A stretch of DNA of 64,000 bases from Planctomycetota bacterium (GCA_016125255.1 WGMD01000002.1:682001-746000); one strand, 5' to 3'. Positions 1 through 8,464 are shown, counted from the stretch's first letter. Numbers and translations are program-made. Notes: a model not told the origin generated them from the letters alone.

Positions 1-370
1 CGGTCTGATGCCCGACAGGCCGGAACGTCACGGTGATGAGCGTTTCGGTCGGATCATCGTTCCAGCCCCATGTGAAGACGAGGCGGGTGAAGCGGGTGAT
101 TTCGCGATAGACGCCGCCGATGAATTTGCAACAGCCGGCTTCGGGGATGTTGCGCTGATGCACTTCGACGCGGTATCGTCCGCCGACGCGCGGATCGTGC
201 TCGACGGGCGTCACCGATTCGACATGATCGCGCGGGCCGACCCATCTGGCGAACTGCTCCAGGTCGAGCCAGGCGTCAAAGACGCGCTGCGGCGGGGCGT
301 CGAAAAGACGCGTGATGCGAAGACTGATGTTCTCACTTGGACCGGCGGTGCTGTTTGCGGGTACGGACAC
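1..370 (-). CDS. SRPBCC/AHSA1-type domain protein (partial, C-terminus beyond window)
   Basis: Read on the reverse strand from a GTG start at 370, this open frame runs off the left edge, giving about 123 residues. It shows the START/AHSA1-like pattern: an N-terminal strand ITRLFDAPPQRVFDAW, then FARWVGP, then GGRYRVEV and a strand ending VFTWGW before TLITVTF. Such domains bind hydrophobic ligands and in bacteria are very often encoded next to an ArsR regulator, as here. GTG is chosen because AAAGGA lies about 7 nt upstream and no in-frame ATG precedes the conserved strand. It overlaps the 3' end of the ArsR gene by 38 bp, so the two are probably translated from one mRNA. Ligand unknown. Confidence 0.85.
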   Translation of the reverse strand, partial: MSVPANSTAGPSENISLRITRLFDAPPQRVFDAWLDLEQFARWVGPRDHVESVTPVEHDPRVGGRYRVEVHQRNIPEAGCCKFIGGVYREITRFTRLVFTWGWNDDPTETLITVTFRPVGHQT

Positions 371-728
371 GGGTTTTCCTTTCGGAAGTGGGTTTGGGGG
401 ACGCGAGCGACTTGAGGTGCTCATCCAACTGGTCCAGCGATTCGGACCAGAACTTTCGATAAAAGTCCAGCCACGCCGACGCGGAGCGCAGGGCCGCCGG
501 ATCGAGCCGCATCCGCCGATGCTGCCCATCGACCCGCCGCACGATCAGCCCCGCTTCCTCGAGCACGCGCAGATGCCGCGACACCGCCGGCGCGGAAATC
601 GCAAACGGCTCCGCCAACTCCCCCGCCGCCGCTTCGCCCTCCGACAAACGCAAGAGAATCGCCCGCCGGGTCGGATCGGCCAAGGCGGCGAAGGTGCGGT
701 CGAGTCGTGGATCGGATATGTTTAACAT
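333..728 (-). CDS. ArsR-family winged-helix transcriptional regulator
   Basis: 131 residues with the typical N-terminus LDRTFAALADPTRRAILLRL, a helix-turn-helix segment (ISAPAVSRHLRVLEEAGL, about residues 44-61) and the wing VRRVDGQHRRMRL. No cysteine metal-sensing motif is visible, so this looks like the metal-independent subgroup that sits beside SRPBCC genes. It is the first gene of a two-gene reverse-strand unit with the SRPBCC protein, whose start it overlaps. A perfect palindrome covers its own start codon (715-731), which suggests autorepression. The last roughly 20 residues are basic and low-complexity. Confidence 0.9.
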   Translation of the reverse strand: MLNISDPRLDRTFAALADPTRRAILLRLSEGEAAAGELAEPFAISAPAVSRHLRVLEEAGLIVRRVDGQHRRMRLDPAALRSASAWLDFYRKFWSESLDQLDEHLKSLASPKPTSERKTRVRTRKQHRRSK

Positions 729-751
729 ATCACTTATTTAACCGATATGTT
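715..751. promoter_or_regulatory. Probable ArsR operator: palindrome plus half-site
   Basis: GATATGTTTAACATATC (715-731) is a perfect 8-bp inverted repeat around one base and contains the ArsR start codon (726-728). A second half, GATATGTT, lies at 744-751. The AT-rich sequence stands out from its GC-rich surroundings and resembles the dyads ArsR proteins bind. Binding here would block both transcription and initiation of the regulator. Confidence 0.6.
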
Positions 752-869
752 AATCAAAGTCAAGCGCGGGGCCGGTTTTTTTCGACATGGGCCCCAGCGC
801 GATGACAGATGACGCTCACCTGCGGGTCGCGGCTGAACGAAAACATGAAATATCACGGATGACAAGGCA

Positions 870-1898
870 CTACTTCGCCCGCATTTTCGTCATCGCGATC
901 GCCAGCCGGATCGCCGCCGCCATCGGTCGGGCGCTGGCCTTGTTTTGTCCGACGATGTCGAAGGCCGTGCCGTGGTCGACGCTGGTGCGGATGATGGGCA
1001 GGCCGAGCGTGACGTTCACCGCTTCGTCGAAGGCGAGCATCTTGAGCGGGATGAGGCCCTGATCGTGATACATGGCGACGATCAGGTCGTAGCGATGGCG
1101 CGACGCTTCGATGAAAAGCGTGTCGGCGGGGAACGGTCCGCGGGCGTCGATGCCCTGCTCGCGCGCCATGGTGATGGCGGGCGCGATGAGGCGTTCCTCC
1201 TCGTCGCCGAACAGCCCGTGCTCGCCGGCGTGCGGATTGAGGCCGCACACGCCGATGACCGGCTCCTCGACGCCCATCGCCTTCAGCGCCGCGTGCCCCA
1301 GATCGATCGGATCGAACACGCGCCCGATCGTCAGCACGTTGCGGATGTCCATCAACGGCAGGTGAATCGTCGCCAGCGCGACATTGAGCTTCGGCGAGCA
1401 GAACATCATCACACTCCGCCGGCTCTGCGTCCGCGCGGCGAAAAGCTCGGTGTGGCCCGGATACTTGCGATGCCCCGCCAGGAACCACGATTCCTTGCAG
1501 ATCGGCCCGGTCACGATCGCATCGAGCCGCCCCGGATCGCCGGGCGGGCGCTGCGCCGCATCAATCGCGTCATTCAAAAACGACATCGACGCCTCGCCCC
1601 CCTGACGCGTCGCCTGCGGCGTGTTGGGGCCGAGCAGCGTGTACTCGTCGTAATCGAGCACGGTCACATCATGCACCATGTCCGGCCCGATCCGCGCCTG
1701 ATCGTGCTGCACGCGCCACCAGTACGGATTGATCTCCGCCAGGTCCGCCGCGTACGCCAGCAATTCGTTCATCCCGTAAATGACGAAGCGCGCCTCCGCC
1801 CGCAGCGCCGGATCCGCCAGCGCCTTAACCACGACCTCCGCCCCGATCCCCGCCGGGTCGCCCATCGTGATCCCGATTGTCGGACGTACATCGCTCAT
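870..1898 (-). CDS. pdxA: 4-hydroxythreonine-4-phosphate dehydrogenase
   Basis: 342 residues, normal length for PdxA, which oxidises 4-phosphohydroxy-L-threonine with NAD+ in pyridoxal 5'-phosphate synthesis. Signature segments are present: GITMGDPAGIGAE at about 9-21, YPGHTELFA (metal-ligand His near 149), NPHAGE (His near 223), YHDQGLIPLK (His near 278) and VDHGTAFDI near 308. It stands alone on the reverse strand and is divergent from the helicase-nuclease gene. No Shine-Dalgarno precedes the ATG; TAGGAT lies 6 nt upstream instead, suggesting a leaderless transcript. The cytoplasmic homodimer is expected to be fully functional. Confidence 0.97.
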   Translation of the reverse strand: MSDVRPTIGITMGDPAGIGAEVVVKALADPALRAEARFVIYGMNELLAYAADLAEINPYWWRVQHDQARIGPDMVHDVTVLDYDEYTLLGPNTPQATRQGGEASMSFLNDAIDAAQRPPGDPGRLDAIVTGPICKESWFLAGHRKYPGHTELFAARTQSRRSVMMFCSPKLNVALATIHLPLMDIRNVLTIGRVFDPIDLGHAALKAMGVEEPVIGVCGLNPHAGEHGLFGDEEERLIAPAITMAREQGIDARGPFPADTLFIEASRHRYDLIVAMYHDQGLIPLKMLAFDEAVNVTLGLPIIRTSVDHGTAFDIVGQNKASARPMAAAIRLAIAMTKMRAK

Positions 1899-1904
1899 GC
1901 GTCC

Positions 1905-1969
1905 ATCCTACCGCCGTACCCCCCGTTTAGCGACGCCGCTTGCGGCGGGCTCCTGTCTTCGCCTACGCT
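1905..1969. promoter_or_regulatory. Divergent promoter region pdxA / helicase-nuclease
   Basis: Reverse strand: TAGGAT (1905-1910) ends 6 nt before the pdxA ATG. Forward strand: TTGCGG (1940-1945), an 18-bp gap and TACGCT (1964-1969), 8 nt before the helicase ATG. Neither gene has a visible Shine-Dalgarno. The forward -35-like hexamer lies inside a copy of the GTTTAGCGACGCCGC repeat. Assignment is by eye only. Confidence 0.4.
1925..1947. repeat. Dispersed palindromic repeat, GTTTAGCGACGCCGC family, single copy
   Basis: A 23-bp sequence beginning GTTTAGCGACGCCGC and containing the short palindrome CCGCTTGCGG. Exact or one-mismatch copies recur as an inverted pair at 25253-25328, and a related sequence forms the ends of the 49-bp repeats at 36940-36988 and 37947-37995. 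Here it sits in a divergent promoter spacer. Confidence 0.7.
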
Positions 1970-1977
1970 GTATCATC

Positions 1978-4900
1978 ATGACCGAACCGGGAACTCGCAT
2001 CCTCTCCATGATGCTCGATCGTCTGTTCGGCGCCCTGGCCAACAGTCCCTCCCTCAACTGCCGTCCGCATCACAGCCGTCAGCGCGTCGATCTTCATCAG
2101 CTCGGCCGCCTCGGTGATGTCGACGGCGGGCGCGCCCTGCTGACGATGCTCAGCGATGAGCGACACATCAAACTCACCGGCCACGTCAAACCGCCGCCCA
2201 GGCGCGCGCTCGACGCCGACGACGATGATCAACCTCTGACCGAAGAACTGAAGGCGGCCCGACAGGCGTGGCTCGATCAGGCCGGTCTCTTCACCAAGCT
2301 GCGCATCGTCGCTGACGAAGCGAGCACGTACGAATCCGACACCGGCGCGTATGTGCTCAACATCGGGTTTCCGCTTCTGAGTCTGCCGCCGGGCGTCGGC
2401 GCGGGCGCGGCCCGATCGGCCGGAAGGCGCATCCTCGCGCCCGTCGCCTTCATCCCCGTCGCCCTGACCGTCGCCGGCGGCGCGACGCAGAGCGTCACGC
2501 TCGCCTGCAAGGAAGACGAGATCGACCGCGTCGTGCCCAATGCGGCGCTATTGGCGTGGCTCGAACGGCAAACCGGTAAGGCGCCGACGGAACTGTTTGA
2601 CGATGAGGAAGGCACGCAGCCGTGGCGCGAGATCGCGCACATTGTCCGTTACGTCTGCGGGTCGCTGTCGATCGATGTGCCCGATCTGTTCAAGGTCGAC
2701 GATCCGCCGTCGGCGCTCGAACTTCGCGCCACGCCCCGGACGGACGATCTCGACGACGCCGCGGTGATTTTGCCCAGTGCGGTGATCGGCCTGTTCCCGC
2801 TGGCCAACGAAAGTCTCATGCGCGACACGCAGGCGATGCTCGACGGCGACGCGCTGAGCGGGCCCGTCGAAAGCTTCATCAAAGTCGGCGTGAGTCTCGA
2901 TCATCCGATCGTTGACGCCGACGCCCCGCCCGACGAGCCGCAGACCAAACGCCCGCGCGTGTTCGCCGACGAGCGCCTCGTCGCGCAGGCCGACCCGTGT
3001 CAGGCCCGCGCCGTCACGCTCGCCCGCCAGTGCCGCGGACTGGTCATGCACGGCCCGCCCGGCACCGGCAAATCGCAAACCATCACCAACATCATCGGCG
3101 ACCACCTCGCCCGCGGGCAGCGCGTCCTGTTCGTCTGCGACAAGCGCACCGCGCTCGATGTGGTGTCGAATCGACTCGAACATCTGGGCCTGGCCAGCTT
3201 GTGCGCCCTGGTGCACGATCCGCGGCGTGATCAGAACGATCTTTACAAGAGCATCCGCGAACAACTGGAGAATCTCGCCGAGGCGCGCAGCGATGCGAAC
3301 GCCGAGCGGGCGCTGGCGAAGACCGATGAGGAGCTGCAGAAGATTCACAGCGAACTGCACGCCCACTGGCGCACGCTCATGCAGCCGGGCCACGAAGGCG
3401 CGGCGGGGTTTCATCAGCTCATGGGTCAGTGGATGTCGATCACGCCCGACGAGCCGGTGACGCTGCCGGCGGAAGCCGCGGCGGCGGTCACGCCCGACAT
3501 GGTCGAAGCACACGTCACGGATGTCACGACCGTGCTCGAGCATGCGCGGCGGGTCGGGTATCCGACGAATCCGTGGCGACAGTGTGCGGGCGTCGCGCTG
3601 GGCGATTTTCTGGCACGGCCGATGGCGGACGTGCGCGCGGCGATGAGCGACTGCGTGACGGCGGCACGCGCGGCGGATGCGACCCCCGGAGGTTTGCCCT
3701 TCGATGTCGCGCCGCCGATCGGCGAGCAGGCGGCGGCGCGGGCGGCGATCGCGCCCGAGTTGCGCAAAGTGATGTCGCACATTCCGCCGGCGCCGCGCAA
3801 AGGTTGGGCCGAGGCGACGCCCGCCGCGCGGCTGACCGCCAAGCAGAAACTCGCCGATGCTCAGCCGCATGTCACAACCTTCCTGGCGGCCCCGCTGGAG
3901 AGCGAACTGGCGATGATCGCCCGCGAGATGCGGCTGAGCATTGCGGACGTGGCCCGGCACATCGGCGCGCTCGATGCGTATCTGAGCATCGCGGACAAGT
4001 GGTACGCGCTGCTGTGTTTGGGCGCGAAGAAGGCGGCGGGACTGACGCTGCGGCCGTTCGGATTGAGCGTCGATGCGGCATCAGCGGAGCGGCTCAAGAC
4101 GTTCCTGCAAGGCGTGCGCGCCCGCATGGTGCTCACCGCACTGCATGCAGAGCTGACGCATCAGACGCCCGTTTCGCCGCAGCTCGATGACGCGACGCTC
4201 GAGCGGTGCATCATCGATCACACCGCCGTGCTCGATCTGCTGACGCGCGTCGACGGCGAAGCGGCGCTCAAGTCATGCGCGAAGGCGATCTTCGAGGCGA
4301 TGGCGCAGGCGGAGGCGCCGGCCGTCGAGCCGCTGATGGTCGGACTGGAGGCGTCGCCCAAGCGGGCGGCCGCGCTCGAGGCGCTGTTCGCCCGGCTGCG
4401 CGGAACGAAGCTGTTCACGGTCGCGTGGTTGGACAAGGCGTGGGGTCATGTGCTGGCGGGTCAGACGATCGGCGACGATGTGGCGGCGCTGGCGGAGTCG
4501 CTGGATCATCTGGAGGGCGTGCTGCGCGTGCGGGACGGATTGGCGGCGCTGCCGCAGACGATGCGCGATCTGGTCAAGCCGCTGATTACAGCCGGCTCGC
4601 GCGTCGAGCCGGGGCTTGCGGTGTTGCGAAAAGCCGGGTTTGCCGCCGAAATCGCCCGGCGGCTCAAGAGCGATGCGAACCTGCAGAACATCGACGGCCA
4701 GCGCATCGAAGCGAGCTTCACGCGCTACCGCCAGCTCGATCAACATAAGAAGACGCTGGTGCGCGACGCGGTCGTGCATCGGTGGCTGAGCGTGCAGAAG
4801 GAGCGGCTGCTGGCGTCGACGGGCTCTCGGCTCAACAGCGTCGGCGCAGACATGAAGCGCCGCCTGACGATGCGCGGGCGCAATGCGCTGCGCCTGCGGC

Positions 4901-6375
4901 AGGTCGTCGCGCTGGGCGCGACGGTCGAGGGGGGCGATCCGCTCATGGACCTGCGGCCCGTGTGGATGGCGAGTCCCGAGACGGTCGCGCAGGTGTTCGG
5001 GCGCACGCCGGTGTTCGATGTCGTCGTGTTCGACGAAGCTTCGCAGTGCCGATTGGAGGAAGCGCTACCCGTGCTGACGCGGGCGAAGCGCGTCGTCATC
5101 GCCGGCGACCCGAAGCAGCTTCCGCCCACGCGGTTTTTCGAGTCCGCCGTCGTCGCCTCCGAAGCGGAGGAAATCGAAAACGAGGAGCAGCTTTTCGAAT
5201 CGCAGACGGGCGAGATCGAGGACCTGCTCACGGCGGCGCTGAGTCTGGAGGTGCAGTCGTGCTATCTGGACGTGCACTACCGCTCGAGCAATTCCGATCT
5301 GATCGCGTTCAGCAACGATCAGTTTTATCACAGCCGGTTGCAGCCGATTCCGGGGCATCCGAATAACCGCACGCGCTACGCCCCGCTGACGCTCTACACC
5401 GCCGGCGGCATCTACAAGGATCGGACAAACCCGGCGGAGGCCCAGCGCGTGGTGCAGATCGTGCGCGATCTACTGAAGCGGGCGAGTCCGCCGTCGATCG
5501 GCATCGCGTGCTTCAATCTTTCGCAGCGCGACTTGATCGTCGAGACGCTCGACGCGGCGGCGATGGAGGATGCCCAGTTCGGGCGACGGCTGGCGGAGGC
5601 GCGGCAGCGGCGCGGCACGGCTTCGTTCGAGGGCTTGTTCGTCAAGAACCTGGAGAACGTGCAGGGCGACGAGCGGGATCACATGATCATCAGCACGACG
5701 TACGGCCCGGACGAAAAGGGCCGATTTTACCGGCGATTCGGCCCATTGGGCCGCGCCGGCGGGGGGCGGCGGCTCAACGTGCTCGTCACGCGGGCGCGCG
5801 ATGAGGTGCATCTGGTGACGAGCATCCCGGCGGAGATCTACCGCGCCCTGCCGCCGATTCCGCCGGGGCAGGCGCCGACGGGCGGGTATCTGCTCTTTTC
5901 GTATCTGCATTACGCGGAGCGGCTCGCCGAGTTGTACGAACAGCAGTTCCGGATTCTCGAAGCGGCGCGCACGGCGGAGAAGGCGCAGGTGTTCGTGCGG
6001 TCCAGCGCGTTCCCCTCGAAGTTCGCGGCGGCGACGGCGCATCATCTGGCGGGCGCGCACAACGTCGGGTCGGATGTGCACTGGGGCAACGACGGGTTCT
6101 GCGTGGACATGGCGCTGCATCATCCGGTGCGGGCGGAGGACCGGACGCTGGGCGTGCTGTGCGACCTGACGCGCTTCGAGAAGGCGGAGGACCCGATCGA
6201 ATGGGAGGCGTTCCGCACGATGGTGCTCGAGTCGCAGGGCTGGACGCTGCATCGAGTGTGGACCCCGCAGGTGTATCGCGATCCGACGGGCACGATGAAC
6301 CGGATCATCCGCGCGGCGCATCAGGTCGTCACGCAGCAGGATGAGGAAAACGGCGTGATCCGCACGGAGACTTGA
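1978..6375 (+). CDS. Superfamily 1 helicase (AAA_11/AAA_12 type) with C-terminal nuclease-like domain
   Basis: 1465 residues from the ATG at 1978; the frame stays open upstream but would run into pdxA. Walker A GPPGTGKSQTITNII lies near residue 358. After a long insert of about 650 residues come Walker B VVFDEASQC (near 1016), GDPKQLPPT, the Q-D-E segment VQGDERDHMIISTTYG and motif VI NVLVTRARDEVHLV (near 1268). The last 120 residues resemble the MTES_1575-type PD-(D/E)XK nuclease: VDMALHHP, then GVLCDLTRF, then GWTLHRVWTPQVY. The family's usual E-C-D-G reads LCDL here, so cleavage activity is doubtful. Proteins of this build are often linked to nucleic-acid defence; that role is inferred. 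Solitary gene. Confidence 0.85.
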   Translation: MTEPGTRILSMMLDRLFGALANSPSLNCRPHHSRQRVDLHQLGRLGDVDGGRALLTMLSDERHIKLTGHVKPPPRRALDADDDDQPLTEELKAARQAWLDQAGLFTKLRIVADEASTYESDTGAYVLNIGFPLLSLPPGVGAGAARSAGRRILAPVAFIPVALTVAGGATQSVTLACKEDEIDRVVPNAALLAWLERQTGKAPTELFDDEEGTQPWREIAHIVRYVCGSLSIDVPDLFKVDDPPSALELRATPRTDDLDDAAVILPSAVIGLFPLANESLMRDTQAMLDGDALSGPVESFIKVGVSLDHPIVDADAPPDEPQTKRPRVFADERLVAQADPCQARAVTLARQCRGLVMHGPPGTGKSQTITNIIGDHLARGQRVLFVCDKRTALDVVSNRLEHLGLASLCALVHDPRRDQNDLYKSIREQLENLAEARSDANAERALAKTDEELQKIHSELHAHWRTLMQPGHEGAAGFHQLMGQWMSITPDEPVTLPAEAAAAVTPDMVEAHVTDVTTVLEHARRVGYPTNPWRQCAGVALGDFLARPMADVRAAMSDCVTAARAADATPGGLPFDVAPPIGEQAAARAAIAPELRKVMSHIPPAPRKGWAEATPAARLTAKQKLADAQPHVTTFLAAPLESELAMIAREMRLSIADVARHIGALDAYLSIADKWYALLCLGAKKAAGLTLRPFGLSVDAASAERLKTFLQGVRARMVLTALHAELTHQTPVSPQLDDATLERCIIDHTAVLDLLTRVDGEAALKSCAKAIFEAMAQAEAPAVEPLMVGLEASPKRAAALEALFARLRGTKLFTVAWLDKAWGHVLAGQTIGDDVAALAESLDHLEGVLRVRDGLAALPQTMRDLVKPLITAGSRVEPGLAVLRKAGFAAEIARRLKSDANLQNIDGQRIEASFTRYRQLDQHKKTLVRDAVVHRWLSVQKERLLASTGSRLNSVGADMKRRLTMRGRNALRLRQVVALGATVEGGDPLMDLRPVWMASPETVAQVFGRTPVFDVVVFDEASQCRLEEALPVLTRAKRVVIAGDPKQLPPTRFFESAVVASEAEEIENEEQLFESQTGEIEDLLTAALSLEVQSCYLDVHYRSSNSDLIAFSNDQFYHSRLQPIPGHPNNRTRYAPLTLYTAGGIYKDRTNPAEAQRVVQIVRDLLKRASPPSIGIACFNLSQRDLIVETLDAAAMEDAQFGRRLAEARQRRGTASFEGLFVKNLENVQGDERDHMIISTTYGPDEKGRFYRRFGPLGRAGGGRRLNVLVTRARDEVHLVTSIPAEIYRALPPIPPGQAPTGGYLLFSYLHYAERLAELYEQQFRILEAARTAEKAQVFVRSSAFPSKFAAATAHHLAGAHNVGSDVHWGNDGFCVDMALHHPVRAEDRTLGVLCDLTRFEKAEDPIEWEAFRTMVLESQGWTLHRVWTPQVYRDPTGTMNRIIRAAHQVVTQQDEENGVIRTET

Positions 6376-6391
6376 GCGCGCGTGAAGGCAC

Positions 6392-6411
6392 GGGGGCACT
6401 GAAGTGCCCCC
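6392..6411 (+). terminator. GC-rich hairpin centred on CTGAAG
   Basis: GGGGGCACTGAAGTGCCCCC is a perfect inverted repeat 17 bp after the helicase stop and is followed by GCCTTTGG. There is no true U-run. Two other hairpins with the same CTGAAG centre lie at gene 3' ends (12631-12654 and 17984-18007). Confidence 0.5.
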
Positions 6412-6453
6412 GCCTTTGGTGAAACGGGGCGTTGCGGTTAATCTACCGGCTCT

Positions 6454-7749
6454 ATGTCGACATTGACCCTCAAGAACGGCCGCGTGATTGATCCGGCGTC
6501 GGGCCTCGACGCGGTGACGGACATCACGCTTTCGGCTGGAAAAGTCGCCAAAATCGGCAAGGTGGCCAAGCCGACCGGTCCGGTGTTCGACGCGTCGGGC
6601 TGCCTCGTGAGCCCCGGCCTGATCGATCCGCACGTGCACTTCCGCGAGCCGGGGCAGGAGGAAAAGGAAACGATCGCCACGGGCGCCGCCAGCGCCGTTC
6701 ATGGCGGGTTCACGAGCGTGTGCTGCATGCCGAACACGCGGCCCGCGCTCGACGACGACGGGCGCATCGAATTCGTCTACAAGCAGGCGGCGAAGGCGGA
6801 CCTGTGCAACGTGTATCCGGTGGGCGCGATCACCAAGGGCCGCAAGGGCGAGGAGCTGGCGGAGATCAACCTGATGGCGCGCAGCGGCGCGGTGGCGTTC
6901 AGCGACGACGGCATCGCGGTGGCCAGCGCGTCGGTGATGGCCAAGGCGCTGCGCTACATCGCCACGACCGGCCGACCGATCATGCAGCACTGCGAGGAGC
7001 CGTCGCTCACCAAGGGCGGGGTGATGAACGCGGGATTGCTGGCGACGCGGTTGGGACTCGGCGGCTGGCCGGCGGTGGCGGAGGAACTGATCATCCAGCG
7101 CGACGTGATGCTCAACGAATCGATCCGCTGCGCGTATCACGTGCAGCATCTGACGAGCGCCGGCGGCGTCGACATCGTCCGCCGGGCGCGCAAGGCGGGC
7201 CAACCCGTGACCGCCGAGGCCTCGCCGCATCATCTGCTATTGACGGAGGACGCCTGTGCCGAGTATGACACCAACGCGAAGATGAATCCGCCGCTGCGGA
7301 CGAAGGCGGACATCAAGGCGATCATCAAGGGCATCAAGGACGGCGTCATCACGATCCTCGCCACCGACCACGCCCCGCACACGCGCGAGGAAAAGGAACT
7401 GGAATTCGCCAGCGCCCCCTTCGGGATCATCGGCCTGGACTGCGCCCTGCCGCTTTACGCCCTGGCGCTGATCGACTCGGGCGCGATCGACTGGGCGGCG
7501 ATGCTGGCGATGATGACGATCAATCCCGCGAAGCTGTGCGGGCTGCACGGCAAGGGCACGCTCGCCGAGGGAGCGGATGCGGATGTGACGATCATCGATC
7601 CGAAAGAGACATGGACCATTGATGTGAACGCGTTCGAGAGCAAGTCGCGCAATTGTCCGTTCGGGGGATGGAACGTGACCGGGCGCGCGATCGCGACGAT
7701 TGTCGGCGGGAAGATCAAGATGAATCGCGACGCGGATCGCATTCGATGA
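6454..7749 (+). CDS. pyrC: Dihydroorotase (class I)
   Basis: 431 residues, typical of class I dihydroorotases, which interconvert carbamoyl-aspartate and dihydroorotate in de novo pyrimidine synthesis. The metal-binding HVHF (His 60 and 62) follows PGLIDP. GFTSVCCMPNTRP, AFSDDGIAV, HVQHLTS, ASPHHLLLT and LATDHAPHT supply the remaining ligands and the catalytic Asp. The C-terminal beta-sandwich strand carries ADVTIIDP and KSRNCPFGGW, the usual amidohydrolase ending. It is not next to pyrB here. A copy of the RAYT-associated palindrome begins 2 bp after its stop codon. Confidence 0.97.
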   Translation: MSTLTLKNGRVIDPASGLDAVTDITLSAGKVAKIGKVAKPTGPVFDASGCLVSPGLIDPHVHFREPGQEEKETIATGAASAVHGGFTSVCCMPNTRPALDDDGRIEFVYKQAAKADLCNVYPVGAITKGRKGEELAEINLMARSGAVAFSDDGIAVASASVMAKALRYIATTGRPIMQHCEEPSLTKGGVMNAGLLATRLGLGGWPAVAEELIIQRDVMLNESIRCAYHVQHLTSAGGVDIVRRARKAGQPVTAEASPHHLLLTEDACAEYDTNAKMNPPLRTKADIKAIIKGIKDGVITILATDHAPHTREEKELEFASAPFGIIGLDCALPLYALALIDSGAIDWAAMLAMMTINPAKLCGLHGKGTLAEGADADVTIIDPKETWTIDVNAFESKSRNCPFGGWNVTGRAIATIVGGKIKMNRDADRIR

Positions 7750-7750
7750 T

Positions 7751-7831
7751 GTAAAGCCGCGACCGGCGGTCGCGCTCTTTTTGTATGGTTGTCCACGTTT
7801 GGCGGAGCGCGACCAGCGGTCGCGGCTTTAC
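7751..7831. repeat. REP/BIME-like palindromic pair, left copy
   Basis: An 81-bp element made of two inverted 27-bp REP units (7751-7777 and 7805-7831), each starting GTAAAGCCGCGACC when read inward, around a 27-bp centre containing GTTGTCCACG. Each unit itself folds (CGCGACCGGCGGTCGCG). The same element recurs at 8386-8464 with small differences, so the two copies bracket the transposase gene. This is the organisation known for REP-associated tyrosine transposases. Confidence 0.9.
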
Positions 7832-7843
7832 AGGGAGTCACGC

Positions 7844-8389
7844 ATGGCGCGGACATTGGGTTATCACGTCGTCAAATCCGGTTATGGGTTGTGGCTGCCG
7901 GGTGATGAGCGCGGGCATTGGTCGGATGCGTGGGATGAACAGATCGGATATGTCGAGCCCCATGTTTTGCATGCCGGCGATGCGGTGCGGCAGCGCATGG
8001 CGGCGGAGCGCATGAAGCACCCGCCGGTTCGGCTCGACGCGATGATGTTGTTGTGGGTGTCGCAAACCATCGCGCGATGTTGTGAGGAGTCGCCGTGGCG
8101 AATCGCCGCCGCTTCGATCGAACCGACGCACACGCATCTGCTGATCACGTATTCGGGGACGGATATCGACCGCACGACGAAATGGCTCGCGGATCAGACG
8201 ACCAAGGCGGTGCATCAGCACACGCGGCATGTCGGACCGATCTGGGCAAAGGGCAAATGGTGCTCATTCGTGTACGACGCGGCGTATTGGAATCACATCG
8301 TCGATTACATCGAACGCCACAACATCCGTCGCGGTGTCGGAGCGCGGCCGTACGCATGGGTGACCCCCATGCGAATGCCCGACGTGTAA
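7844..8389 (+). CDS. REP-associated tyrosine transposase (RAYT, Y1_Tnp/HUH-like)
   Basis: 181 residues. The HUH metal-binding motif appears as EPTHTHLL near residue 90, and the C-terminal region has YWNHIVDYIERHNIRRG, matching the end of RAYT proteins where the catalytic Tyr lies slightly upstream. These single-strand nucleases cleave and mobilise REP hairpins but rarely move as insertion sequences. GGGAG 6 nt upstream supports the ATG at 7844; the Shine-Dalgarno begins immediately outside the left palindrome. The gene is flanked by near-identical BIMEs and its TAA stop is inside the right copy. It appears intact. Confidence 0.88.
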   Translation: MARTLGYHVVKSGYGLWLPGDERGHWSDAWDEQIGYVEPHVLHAGDAVRQRMAAERMKHPPVRLDAMMLLWVSQTIARCCEESPWRIAAASIEPTHTHLLITYSGTDIDRTTKWLADQTTKAVHQHTRHVGPIWAKGKWCSFVYDAAYWNHIVDYIERHNIRRGVGARPYAWVTPMRMPDV

Positions 8390-8464
8390 AGCCGCGACCG
8401 GCGGTCGCGCTCTTTGTAGGGTTGTCCACGTTTGGCGGAGCGCGACCGGCGGTCGCGGCTTTAC
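8386..8464. repeat. REP/BIME-like palindromic pair, right copy
   Basis: A 79-bp second copy of the element at 7751-7831, with inverted REP units at its two ends. It lies between the convergent transposase and esterase-like genes. The outermost GTAA on each strand provides the TAA stop codon for both genes (8387-8389 forward; 8461-8463 reverse). Confidence 0.9.

Noticed and set aside
1780-1977. Upstream in-frame extension of the helicase gene
   Set aside because: It is antisense to the 5' end of pdxA, and a promoter-like sequence and a dispersed repeat sit just before ATG 1978.
5470-7233. Long reverse-strand frame (587 codons) across the helicase and pyrC genes
   Set aside because: Arg/His-rich translation without domains; it is a GC-rich shadow of two well-recognised forward genes.
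7751-8464. CRISPR array or classical insertion sequence
   Set aside because: Only two copies of a palindromic element around one gene; no spacers, no DDE transposase and no target duplication. RAYT/REP explains it.
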